Of a DNA stretch of 64,000 bases, positions 49,960-62,307 are shown piece after piece. The notes under the pieces are model-generated. The model was given only the letters and a program-made list of their open reading frames with translations. It was not told the DNA's origin and made no database searches. How positions within the stretch are numbered: the first letter of the stretch is position 1; each line of letters starts with the position of its first letter. Source of the DNA: Copromyces sp. CBS 386.78 (taxonomy: Eukaryota > Ascomycota > Sordariomycetes > Sordariales > Sordariaceae); NCBI GenBank assembly GCA_030685235.1, contig MU839164.1, positions 1-64,000 on the forward strand, written 5' to 3'. A program made the translations under genes and the position numbers.

Positions 49960-51491
49960 TCAGCTGCAGCACAGGGCCTTCCAGATGCCCTTGATGCCGC
50001 CTTGCTGTTGCTGTTGCTGGTTAGAAGGTGGTGGGTTCGTGTTCGCTGTCGCAGTGTGGGTCATTGTCCGTTGCGGAGGCTGCTGCATGTTGTATGGTTG
50101 CTGACCGTTTCCCGCCGACTGGGTGGGTGTGGGTTGGGACTTGTAGGCCCGGTTATTCTGCACGTTGACGTTTGGTTGCTCTTTCGCCCGCTGCCCCGGC
50201 TGAGCTGGAGGCGAGGGCTGCGGGGCGTTTAAACGAGCGGCCGTCAATTGAGCTCGGGGGTCGCTTGCGTGATGGGTCGTGGGCCCCCTCGAATTGTGGA
50301 TCTCCATAGCTGAGGGCCCAGGTCTCGCGTTTGGGTTGTGCAAAGCCCCAGGCCGGTCCCAGTCCCCCTTCTTGTCGGACTTGTTAACCTTCATCCAGTC
50401 ATACTCGCCGTCCTCAACGCCACCGGCATCCTTGAGCGCCTGAGAGAAAAGTTCGCGGAGGTAGTCGTAGTCGGGTTGGTCCTCGAAACCAAGGTTGCGG
50501 ACATATGTGAGGTATTGGGCAAACTGTTCGGGGAATCCTTCGCAGAGATCCTTGATGGCAGTGGTCTGCTTCTTTTCACCAATCTTCTCATACTTTTGCT
50601 TGTTAGTAGCAGCCTTGAGGCCTTGCCACGGCAAGCCACCGCGGAGAAAGTACATGAAAACGTGGCCCAAGGCCTCGAGATCATCTCGTCGGGATTGCTC
50701 GCGACCAAGATGGGTGTTGATGGACATGTAACGGGCAGTTCCCGAAAGCGATTTCCTTTCGCGGTAGGGGATGTGCTGCTTGGTCTTGGGGTCACGGTAC
50801 TGCTTGGCCATACCGAAATCAACAACGTGGATGACATTGGCGGTCTTGGTTCCCTGCCTTCCGATCAAGAAGTTATCGGGCTTGATATCGCGGTAGATCA
50901 GGTTCTTCTCGTGGATGGTTTGGACACGGGACAACTACGCAAAGGTTAGATTACCTCGTTTCAGGCGACACAAGGATGGTGACCGGCCACATACCATTTG
51001 CTTGGCAACCATAACAACTGTCTTAAGACTGAATCGGCGATTGCAGTGGTCGAAGAGATCTTCTAGGGAGGGACCAAGGAGATCGATAACCAAGATGTTG
51101 TGAAGACCTTCTTGGCCGAAGTAGTAGACATTAGGGATCCCAGCTGCAGATCCAACGTTAGCAAGGAATCATGACAACTTGAGAAAGGACTGTACTAACG
51201 GCATCCCACAAGGATCTTGTATGTCCTGTACTCATCGCGAAGCTGAGGAGCGTCGCTCTTGCGCGGCTCCTATAATCATAGCAAATTGTGTCAATCCAGT
51301 TCAACCTACGTCGCGGATGGGGGCGGCGCGACGAGCCGATGTCCGAAAGGAGGACGTACGAATTTGATCGCAACCTGCTGGTTGTTGAGGAGGTTGGTAC
51401 CCTCGAAAATGACACCGAATGAACCCTCTCCGATTTTCTTTCCCACTCGGTAGTGTACGCCGACGACGTTGGAGGACGTCGACGAAGCCAT
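49960..51491 (-). CDS. ck-1b: Casein kinase 1, membrane-anchored Yck type
   Basis: Four exons: 51,491-51,360, 51,269-51,200, 51,143-50,995 and 50,934-49,960. Introns are 90, 56 and 60 nt (GTACGT, GTTAGT and GTATGT donors) and the product has 441 residues. The kinase domain is complete: glycine loop GEGSFG (21-26), Lys43 in VAIKF, catalytic Asp133 in [11 protein letters not shown] at 156-158, then the CK1-specific [13 protein letters not shown] and [19 protein letters not shown]. The carboxy third is Pro/Gln/Asn-rich and ends in Cys-Cys-Ser, the palmitoylation signal of Yck1/Yck2 and S. pombe Cki-type kinases, so it is expected on the plasma membrane and endomembranes. Yck kinases act in endocytosis, nutrient sensing and morphogenesis. 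The sequence is of the Yck type, not the Hrr25/CK1-delta type that phosphorylates the clock protein FRQ. The symbol follows Neurospora usage from memory. Confidence 0.95.
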
Positions 51492-54400
51492 TGTGTCGGA
51501 TTGTCGTCGCTCAGATTATCGTGTGTTTTTAAAGAAGGTTAAGGGTCGACGGAGTGATGATGGTCGTCAATCAGGATGTCGTCGCACGTCTGGGCAAAAA
51601 TGAGTTCGGCGGTCAGTAATTGTTGAGGATAATGATTGTATCGATGACAGGAACAGGCTGCGATGCGTGTGTGCGTGTGTGTAGTGCCGATAACAACGAT
51701 GACGGATAACGTCCCCAGACAGGAGACCTAGGGGCCCATGTGTGTATTGCGTAACTGGGTAGGAGGGATTGACACAGGAAGGAGGTGGAAAAGGAGGAAA
51801 AAGTGCAGTGGTGTGTGGGAATTGGCAGACGATGGTTCCCACGGGTGTGGCAAGGCAAGGCTGTCTGAGCAATAGGGATCCAGGGAAGGAGGCCTGGTTG
51901 GTTGTGCCTGGGGGGGGACCAGCCGCCGGACCAGGCCATGACGGAAAGAGATCATTCATTGCGGGCCACTCCACGGCCACGCCCACAGCAAGAGGGACAA
52001 GCGACGAACGAGCCAACACTCACCCTGGATTCGGTAAATACGCTGGGTCCTCTTTTGCTCGGTGGTAGTCGGTGAGATGACCGGGGCTGGGTTTTGGCGG
52101 ATGCCGGAAGGGAAGGGCTTCTTGTGCTGTGCAGAATGCAGCAACGGAAGTCGGGAAACGGACAGGAGGTTCTATTCGAAGATGCGACACGACGAACGAC
52201 GACGACGACGGTGACGGTGACGGTAACGGTAACGGTGAAATGCAAAGCAATTCAGGTTCTTTGAGATTGACCAAGTATAGGTACTGGAAGACCGGGATAC
52301 GAGGGCACAGATGGGTTGCTGAAATTGGGCCGATTCTTAGGGTGGAGTGCCGTGGTGATTACGAGAGGCTTCCCCAGTCGTCTGTTGCTTCTTTGCGCAA
52401 GCGAGGAGGAGTGGTATGCGAACGGATTGAAGGATGCTCAGAGGGACGCGCGGCGAAGAGAGAAGGCTGGGATGGCGGATAGGATGGGGGACAAAGGATC
52501 CGTCTACTCCGTAGTATGCGATTGAGCCGCGTCGTTCTCAATGACGAACCCCCAAAAGGAAAAGGAAGGGAAAAAAGACGTTTCAAGTTGTCGTCTGCAG
52601 CGGCTGCTGTGTCGGGGCAGGAAGTTGAAAGGGGGCAGCAGACGGACGCGGATAAATGACGATGGATCGGGTTTTGGGGGTGGCGGGCTGCCGAAGGTGG
52701 TGAGAAGGAGAGAAAATGGAACTGGGACTCGAAAGGAGGCAGGAGACGGCACTGCAGCAGGGGCAGCGAAACAAAAGTTGGAGAGCGAAGAGAGGACGGC
52801 CAGAGGAGTCGGGAACGGAGCACTGCACCAGCTAGCGCAGACGGAAGGCGGGCGGGTGGTCCAGTAGTGTAGTACCTACCTATCCTGGAAGCGGAGAGGC
52901 TTGACCTTCAGAACGGTCGTTTCTTCTCAGCTGTGAGTGAGTGAGCCAGGGAGCGCGGGCGGATCGCTGATTGATTGAGGTGATCAGGTGCACACCACCA
53001 ATCCCAAGCCCCGTCCAACGAACGACGAGCTTTCTGACCACTGCTGCAAAATGGCTGCACCCGGCACCGTCCACCTGCACTGCGACGAGAGTCTGCGTTG
53101 CGGGAAGAGACTGGACTGTCGCTCCGGCTAGTCCATGTGCTGACTGTAACCGCGAGAATTCAATACATTGGAAGTGGTGCCCTGGAGAGAAGCAAAGTGG
53201 AAGGGCGGGAGTGGGAGCGACGGCGGGAGCACCAACAAGTTCAACAACACCAACAAAGTGGACACCTTTTTCACACCAGCGTTTCCACTAAAAAAAAAAG
53301 ACACACATAGGTAATTCACGACAACAAAACAGACGCGAATTGAGTGTGTAAATCTATCACGATTCGGTATCAATAGACTGCGCGCCGGGCAAACGCTGCC
53401 ATGCCCAGACAGCCAGATGGGGAAACCGTTGCCGTTGAGGTGTGAGGAGATTTGTTGGACAGGATTTTGTGACGGACCAGAAAAAGAGTTGTCGCGGGCA
53501 AAACCAAATCAGCAAGCAGCCCGCGCCAAGGGGCACTGGCCAAAGGGGGCCCCATTCCCGTCATTTCTGGAAATACGATTGGCTCGCTCTTTCCTAGCTC
53601 TGTCCAATATTTTCTGTCGCCAGGGGGTGAACCAGCCTTTGCTGCTATGCAGGGACCCTTTGGTGGCCTGTGCTTCGCATGTTAAGCTGTTACCTATTCT
53701 CCTCGAGGCTGCGCCGTTTCCAAGACACATCCATGGCCGAGACAATGCAAGCAAGCAATCAGATGCTAAACTGCCTGGTTTGTGTGTCACTTTTGGTCCT
53801 ACGCTCTTGCATTTCGCCAATTCGAGGAACAAATGGACAATTTGATTGCGACGGTCTCGGGACTGCCAGTTGCTCGGTCACCCAAAAACGAAGGTGACAA
53901 TGCGTCGTCGTCGTCGGCATCATTCGAGTGAAGGCGACAGTATCGCGATTCACCAACACCTTTTGCAGCAGGCTATGCCGCTTGTGTAGGTATGTACCCC
54001 ATCGGACCCCAAATCCAAGCCTGCAGGCCAATGCAACCCTGGAACGGCAGCTGTCCATATCAAGCGCCGCTGGTCCAGACTGGCGACCAATGTGTGATGG
54101 GTGGTGCTCGGTTGGTCCGATCTGTGGAGGGTGGTGGTGGTGGTGTTTCCCTTCCTCCCTTTGAATGAACTCGGGATATCCATTGCCAATTGCCATTGTC
54201 CGCGTTTCGGTTAGAGGCATCTATCGAACTTTAACAATGGTCCTAGGAGGAGGCACGGTTGTCGCGGTCAAACCGACATGTTCCAAAACACCGGGGACGG
54301 GCAGAAACGGCGAAAGAAGGACGACGACGATGATACCACACGATGGCCGGTCCTCGGCGGTGAAGGCGGAAGGAACACGGAGCATTTTGCCGGCTGCTCC

Positions 54401-57400
54401 CTTGCGGCCTTGGCATGCGAGCGGACCACTGTAGGTAAAGGTAGGCCGTGCGTCCCCATTCGATGAAAACGTGTGCCTGGCACATAACGGTCGATATGTA
54501 CGGACTGTGAAGATGCGCAGCTCTCCTTTTATCACCGCAAGGGCCGGGCCGAAGAGTCGACTTAGTTTTGTATAACCTGCAATCCGTACTAGCCGATTGG
54601 TACAAGGTAAGGTGAAGACGTTCTACAAAACTGAAGATGATGAGTTCGGATATCGCGCCTTTGTGCTGCGAAGCTCTGAACTCTCGGCCCAGCAATGGGT
54701 GGGGCTGCTATGCTAGCCAACAACTAGTTGAACAGTGCCATCGCGGCTGGTTCCGAGAGGTGATCGCCTGTGACAGCTCCTTCCCGACTGGGTTTGGGCG
54801 GAAGGGCGGAAGGAAGTGTTTTGTTGTGTTGAGAGAAAAAAGAACGCCCCCAAGACCGGACGATCAATCATTATTGCAGGTTGGGTTGTTCCACATCAAC
54901 ATCGGATTCACTTTTGGTCACGGGAGAGAGAGGACGGTCTCTTGCATCCATCATGCAGTGCGGACTACAGACAGCCTGCAAATTTCAAGGCTGCAGAAGG
55001 ATGAAAGGACGTCGTTCACAGCAGGAGCAGCAACACACCGCCTGCAACATGTTCCTGGCAGCAGACAACTGAAAGAATGGAATTCAAATGGAAAGACTGG
55101 ACAAGAAAAAGGAGAACAACTGCAAAGACTTCCCGACCAGAAGCTTATTGAGTGGGGCCTCCCAGCCACGGCACGGGCACGGCGGCGGCAGCGAACGGTC
55201 CATCTGTTCTTGTCTTGTGCCTGGCCCGCTGAAGTGTCAGGATCTTGGTCAGGATCAGGATTCAGGTACCAACCAAACTGTCCGTCCGTCCATCTTCCAT
55301 TGTCTTGAGCTCTTTCAACATCTTCAGGTTCCGGACTCTCTGAACTTGCCTCATTCCATGTGAAGATCACAAAAACAGATTCAGGTCTGCTTGATTTTCT
55401 CTCGCTGCCCAAACCACCAAACAGACCCCAACCCAACTCCCAGGGGGGGCAGTAGGGGCAGTCGTCGATCGTCGCCGATTTCACACACAAAACTCCCACG
55501 GTCACATCCCATAGCGAAATACGAAATGCGGAAAATCTTACCACGACTCCATTCCGGTGATCGAGTTTGGACCACTCTCACTCATCCACAATCTTGCCAT
55601 TCCCATTGACATTACCCATAGGATTCTTCAGATATAAGAAAGGAGAAAAAAAAAAAAAAAAAAAAAAAAAAAGAATGACGAGGGAACCTAAAGATTTCGG
55701 ATGAGTCGCTTCCCTGTCCAAAACCAAATCTTGGATTATGGACGGGACAAGGATCACATACTGCCTGTTACCAGGTATTACCTGGAGATCATCTCCCTCA
55801 CCATGATGACCTCGAGGATGACATACAAGCGCTCGCAAATCCGGCATTTTCCAGATTGAATCCTCTTTGTTCGTCTAATTGGCTTGCTTGCATTTCTTCA
55901 TGAGTGTGTCAGTGACGCTCTGTCATCAGTTAAACGGTTATTCTCCAGGGGGTACGCGTCTAATTATGGCTCATAGGTCATATAACGGGACCGATCATGT
56001 GCCTGGCCTGGCTCCAGCTTGGCGTGCCTAACTTGTCAGACCTATATGAGCCTCAGATGTACAGCTGCTAGAAAGAAAGGAAAAAAAGACAGAAAGTCCG
56101 GCCCGAGGGACTGGTCTAATTTCGGCCACAAAAGGCTGTTTTTATTCCACATGCTCGCTGCTCATCCTTCCTCCCCAGGAACGCCGGCCGAGGCTGGACT
56201 GGACAAAGAAACATCGAAAAATTGATATTCGGGACTTACCTTTTGTGCTACCCACAGGAGGCACACATATGGTTTAATTATTAGATTATGTATGCCGCTT
56301 TTAAGTAGCACAAACTTCAAACGGCTACAATTAGCACGCACATTCCTTCATCAGTCAGATCCAGGGTAGCGTATCAACTTGACGCGAACCGAGTAACTAT
56401 GAATAGGACCCCAGATACTGTCAGATGTGATGTGACGTGATGTGATTTGGTCTGATGCAATGTACGTAGTAAGAAAAGAACAATGAGAATTATGGCAGTA
56501 AGTACGCAAGTAAGCATAAGCCCTTCCGTCCCGTCCCGTCTCGGCTTCCATCCCGACTTCCGATCAGACAGGTTCCCGCTTTTGCTTCAAGTCGGCTTCG
56601 GCTTCTTGTTACTTTACCCTCGGGCTGTTGAAGTTTCAGTGGGAAAGGGGAAAAAAAATGACCAATACGGAATTTCCCTCTTCTCCCCAGTCATAGCTAA
56701 TTCACACATACATGTCCACAAGAAACACGTTTTCACGGTTTTGATGCTATTCGAGCTCTGCCAGAACTATTAATGGATATAGAATGCCCCTTTGCAGAAA
56801 ACAATAAAAGCTGTCAAGAAAAAGAAGAAGAAAATAAAAAAGAAGACCTCCGGGTGCTTGGACGCCATGTTTCTAAGCCGCATGTCTCTTTCACTCTTCT
56901 TTCGATTCCGTACGGACGTACTCAGACGCCGGACTATCTGTAGGTACTGTCGGGGTGTTTCAATACGCCCATGTTTGATATTCGCCTTCTTTCCCACTTT
57001 CGTTTTTCCTGTGGGTTAGATAAATCTCGTCTTCGAAACCCGAGACATTACTCGCACTTCCATTCAATCTGTGGGTTATTCCCTAGACTTACTACCTTGC
57101 TATGCCCAAGCTACGGTCGTGAATGATTATTATTTGCGACCAGGTGGGATATCTGTACATCTTGGAGTAAGCATAGAAGTCACGGGGTTGTTGCTCAAGT
57201 TCATACAGCTGCCAGACATTTCTTGTTCCTCCTCCTCTTAGTCTAGCACCCCAAGTGCGTATCTGGGTTGTGTATCCGCAAGACTTTCGTGAACGGTCAA
57301 GTGAACGTTCCGAGCTTTGTGCTTCATGTTGTGAATTCCCGTCGAACATGATGACGACAACATAAAGACGGAATGCATATTTCCCCTGTTCCGTTGTAAG

Positions 57401-57932
57401 AGGAGGTTATCATACCAAAAACAAACGCAGCGCGGAAAGCAAAAACAGTACCCTATGCGCACAATTACTTGTACAAAATTTATTTTCCCCTTCTCTTATT
57501 CTCGTCGCCATTTTCCATCATAAGCATGGGTGTTAGGGGAGTCCTCGCACGTTCTTCATTCACTTTTTGTTCTCAGTGTTTCTTCTTCGGGTTGTTGTCA
57601 TCTATTCCGGAGACAATCATGTTTGCTCTGACCCCAATATGTACCAGAATCGACCACTGACCCAAACCAAATGACCGGATAGGCAACGCAAGAAATTTAG
57701 AAGAGTTATGATAACCACCGCTTTTAACCAATACAATAACCATAGTCAAACACAAAACCTCTTTTTGTTCATCTCATTCCTTTTGTTCCTCAGCTCTTAC
57801 ATCTCCGGTTGTCTTACACCCAATCCCATTCCTACTCCTATCCACATCGCCCAGACCATCAAGTCGACTAGAGTCCTACATCCAAAGCCATGCCCAGACA
57901 GCAACGCCAAAGAGCATTTCACGCTTCCAACC
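51492..57932. other. Long intergenic region upstream of casein kinase 1
   Basis: 6.4 kb between the kinase start and the 3' end of Nup133. The first 1.5-2 kb upstream of 51,491 are probably leader and promoter of the kinase; short introns in the leader cannot be excluded. Open frames such as 54,637-55,308 (+) and 54,951-55,544 (-) overlap on opposite strands, lack family features and are rejected. A GAC/GGTGAC repeat patch lies at 52,194-52,240 and a run of 27 A at 55,646-55,672. Nothing else is recognised. Confidence 0.55.
55646..55672. repeat. Poly(A) tract of 27
   Basis: Twenty-seven consecutive A in unique, non-coding DNA. No upstream retroposed sequence or flanking duplication was recognised, so it is called a simple repeat, not a SINE tail. 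Confidence 0.9.
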
Positions 57933-60900
57933 CTACCAGAACGACGATCCTGCGCTAACCCCGCCCGCACTCGCGCTCTCAAGCGGGGCCCTCGTGCTGC
58001 CATTGACAGCAATCGCGGCGGCCGCCGCCTTCTTGGCCGTCATACGGCCATACACGAGCGCGACGGTGTTCTCGGCCGCCTCGAGCGTGGTCTTGAACCA
58101 CTCGTCCAGCCGGGCCTTGTCGATGTATGTCTTTAGCTTGACGTCCTCGGCCTTCATGGCGTCCATGAGCTTGTGGCGGAACGAGTCGTCCATGCCGTCG
58201 AAGCGGCGGTCGAGACTGTCAGTGTAGACGCCGAGAGCATCCGAGGGCTTGATGCAAGGGCGGAAGGCGTCGTTTGAGTGTTCTAGGATGGCGAGGCTGG
58301 TGAGCGCTGTGTTTGAGGGATGTTTCGAGGGCGGGATTTGAAACTTACGCTCATCAACAACAGCAAACAAGGTCCTGTAGACTGCTGTCTCGCCCAGGAC
58401 TTGCAGCTGATGCTCGTCATCCTTCAGGTTGGTGACGTTGACCTGCTTCCAGTCGTCACGGATGAGGCAGCGGCGCCAAATGAGACGCTCAGCATTGCTT
58501 CGCTCCTCGCCCTTCAGGCCATGCTTGGCCACCTTCAAGGCAAGGTAGAACTGGTCGCCGATGGCTTCGAAATGCTTCGGGTCAAGGTAGACTAGGGTAA
58601 GCAGGTCGATGAGGGTTAGGGGCGGGAGGGCTTCGTGCTTAAGCAGGCGCTCCATGCCGTCCTCAAAGACGCTCTGAAATGCCTTTTGCTTCTTCTGAGC
58701 GTGGATCCAGGCACCGTGGTACTTCATCGCCAGTTCAAACTCGGCTCTTTCGTCAACGGCTTCTGCAATGGTGGGCCGAATCTGGCTGTAGAGGCCATTC
58801 TGGACCGCGATAACCTCCAGAGCCTGGTCAACCTTCTCAATACTGGCCGCCTTGCTGCCGGAAAAGCCATTGATCATTTCACTGTCTCCGTTACGTTGAT
58901 CAGCCTCCTCGGCCAGCAAAGCAAGCTTTCCAAGACTGAGCTCGATCTTCTTGCTCCAGACTTGCTGCTCTTGGGTAAGACCTAGAGTGAGTAGCGTCTC
59001 CGCAGCACGAGCAATGTCGTTCTCCCTTTCGACATCGTTGATCCAGGAGATCTTGGCTAGTTCGGGCCTGGACCGAAGGAATTTGGTGGCGTAGCCCTCA
59101 GTGTCGTAGGGGAACTCGAGGACTGCTTGAACGCCGCTAGCTTCAAGCAGAGCCTCGTAAGCCGGAAAAGCAAACCTCTCCTGGTACTGGTTGAAGTAGC
59201 CACCCATCTGCCTCTTCCGGTCCTCAGCCTTGGCATGACACTCCTCAGCCTTGGTAGTAGAAGTGCCGGGAGCTAGAGCACTCTCCTCCAGCGTGAGAAT
59301 ATGCTGCACCATGACATCTGCCAGGGCGGCATATGCCTCATGCTCCTGCGCCAGAGCAATAGCCTCGTCCCAAAGATCGTAGTCCTTGAGTCGTAAAATC
59401 TTCTCGTAGATGTTTGTGGGGTATGCCTGAATACACTTCCTGGCGTCTTCTTGTATCTCAGGATCACTAGACTTCTCAGCCCACGAGATATACTCGTTAA
59501 GAGCGGTGAAGTATCGGCTGGTGAGAGCAGGAAGCATGTCCCGGATGCTCTTGAGGATTTTCACATCCACAGAAGCCTTCTCCAGGGACGGGAGGTAGTA
59601 GTTGTCCAGCCACTCGTAGGAAAACTCAATAAGGCGCTTGAGATTGACATGGATGACTTTAGTGCCAGTCCAGGGCGCGGGCATCCCGACACCATGGGGA
59701 CATTTCCGAGGGTTGACACCGTACAGGCGTGCATTCCTCAAGCGGTGCTGCTCCGCCTCCTGAAGGGCCCCCTTATTGACGATGGCGGCTTCCCATACCA
59801 GACGATTGATACCGTTCTCGTCGGTAAGACGTTCTGTGTAGGCATACTTGATAATCTGGTACGCCCAAGCGATAAAGATCTCTAGTTTCCACACATCGTT
59901 GATGAACCAATGGCGAACGGGGTCTACCTCACCAATGGCCGGATTAGGCTCCGTCTTTTGCTTCTCGTTGATGTACAGCACCGTCTCAGAAAGGAGGTTT
60001 TTTTTGTCCCCCTTTGGCCTTTCGGCGATAAATTGCTCATTCTTCCGCCAAAGCCACGTTGCTACGGCCATCTTTTCAGAGTCGTAGAGCAGCGCCCACC
60101 GTGTACGAGCGTCCAGATCTACCTTGAAGGTGTTGAGGTGGGATATTAACCTTTCGAGATAGTCCACTCTGGTCCTCATATTATTTTCTAGCGAGGCGGG
60201 TACGTTAGGGATGAACGGAGTCTTGGAGGCTACGATCTCATGGCTGAGTTCAATGGCGGCATCTCCAATTTCCTGAGCGGTGAAAGGCAGGCTCCTTCCT
60301 TGGAACACCAACGGGTTGTCGTGCTTGACACCAAAGAAGACGGCCTGTTCGAGCTTGCTCTTCGCGCTGATGGTTGGCGGCATTTCACTCGCGAACCGAT
60401 CAACCTCGTTAACGGCAACTCTAACTGTGCCAACACCCTGCACCAACAACACAGCTGCTGGGTTTTTTGTCCTGTGTCGCAGTCGAAGCTCATCTTGGGA
60501 ATGGCCGCTGGTGGTAGGCTCCTCTGTGCCCGAGCCTACAATTTGCACATTACCCTCATCCCGTAGGTCTACCACGTCTTCGAATGTGGCGGGTATAATG
60601 TGACTGTCCTCTTGGAGTTGAGACTCGGGGGAATCCGGTGGGGCGGCCAGGGACGCAATCACAACGGCGCGGTCGAAGACGACAAAAGCGACCATGGCAG
60701 GGCGCGGTACATAGAGCTTGGGCCTCTCGGGGGCATTGAGTCTCACAGGACTGGTGTAAGAGGTCAAGGGTCGGACAGCGCCGACCTTCTTATTCTGGCC
60801 CGAAATGACAACCTCGACCAAGGCATAGCGAGACTGGGTTTTGCTGGAAAAGGAGGTGAGTAGTAGCAGATGCTGGACAGAATCTTCGTCATGGACCAGA

Positions 60901-62307
60901 GCCTCGCTAAGTCGACTGGCCTCCACATACTTGCGATCGAGTCCTCTAGGAACGCAGGTAAAATCAACAACTTGGAAGGACTCCTCGGGTAGTCCGGCGG
61001 AGGTTGAGTCGGCCTCTTGTATTTGGTGAATAAGCTCGCTCTTCAAGTCGATATCGGACAGAGCATCGTGGTGACCGCCCCTGTGAATGCGCCAAGCGTT
61101 GAACTTGCCCTTAGTCGTAGCTGCAACAATGACGCGCTCTCCTACTCTGGTGGCATGGCTGGCGCGGACGGCAACGACATCTCCATGCGCCGAAGTGGAA
61201 CCCAGGACATGACGGATGCTTCCCAACAATCCGCCTACAGCATTGGTGAGGCTGCTGCGGAGGAACTGTACGGAAATGGTAGGCCGACCATGCATGTCGC
61301 GAACACTCAGGTAAGCGAGACGGCCAGAGCTGAAGACGAGGACGAAACCGGCGGATTCGGCGTTGACGATCTGAACGACATGTTCTCCAGAAAACATGCC
61401 TGGTATTGTGTCCTCCACTCCGTGTCGTTGTTGGCGAATAAAGTCAAGGGTAGCGGCGCTCGAAATGGATTCCCAGTAGGCGATCTTGCCGCTCATGGGC
61501 ATGACCACAACAAGGCCAGGTTCATCTGAGGCAGCCGAGGGCGAAACCAGGGAGCCGAGTGGTAGCGGGTCGGTCGGGTTCTTGGAGGGATAAGGAAGGC
61601 CGAACGTGAAGGTCTCGGGCGAGGCGGCGGTAGAAGCATAGGGCCAGACGAAGGCATGGGTATGGGTAAGGCTCAAGGCGTATCCGCTGGTCGAGTAGAC
61701 GGCACCGTGCTGACGATCTTGGGAATTGTTAGGTACTCCAGGTTTTATTGAGAGTTGATCCAAAGGTGGAAGGCTGTTTGGGAGGTAGCTGTGCTGGTCG
61801 AGCTTACTTTGCGCATCCGCTCGGAGTCGGTCGGGTAAAGCTGGGAGCTTGCTCACGGTATAGGCACTGTTTGTAGTCTGGGATTATGGTCAGTAGCTAC
61901 TTAAGCTTCCAGGAGCTCCCCACTGCGCATTGACGCGAGACAAAGGCCGGGAAAGAAAGCACCCAACATACCAATACTATGCTTCCATCACCCTTGGCGG
62001 TCCGTTCGCCGGCCTTTTGCTTCTTTGATCGCACGCTGAGCTCTTTGCGGGGGCCAAGGAGGTTTTCATTGCCATCGCGCTTGATATTGACCAGGACCTT
62101 GTCGGACTTGACTTGGTCCAACTCCAAATCCGTCTCTGGGAGGGCTTCGGTATTCGCAACCGTGGTTTCGTGTAGAGGTACCCTTTGTCGCTTTGCCTTG
62201 GGAGCCTGGACTGTGGCATCTGTATTCGACGAGGGGCGCGCTCTGCGGCGGCTGCTTCGTGTCCCCTTCGCGGGGCCACCTTGATCTTGTTGGTTTGGCT
62301 CAAACAT
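57933..62307 (-). CDS. nup133: Nucleoporin Nup133
   Basis: Two main exons, 62,307-61,972 and 61,877-57,933, are joined by a 94-nt intron (GTATGT..CAG). The junction reads SIVL/TTNSAYTVSKLPALPDRL. As read, the product has 1,426 residues, in the range of fungal Nup133. Nup133 is a structural part of the Y-shaped Nup84/Nup107 complex of the nuclear pore. The disordered basic start (RRRARP, PKAKRQRVPL) is typical of the fungal family. A beta-propeller region with the TSGYALSLTHTHAFVWPY motif follows at about residues 120-550, then a long alpha-helical stack to the end with conserved segments such as RHWFINDVWKLEIFIAWAYQ and RFAFPAYEALLE. A possible 42-nt intron at 58,348-58,307 (GTAAGT..CAG) is in frame; splicing it would give 1,412 residues. 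Divergent from the AFG1-like gene. Confidence 0.92.

Noticed and set aside
54637..55308. 223-codon open frame on the plus strand
   Set aside because: Overlapped by a 197-codon frame on the minus strand. Neither shows a motif, signal peptide or low-complexity pattern typical of genes.
55646..55672. A27 tract as the tail of a SINE or processed pseudogene
   Set aside because: No pol III boxes, no upstream similarity to a gene and no flanking duplication were seen.
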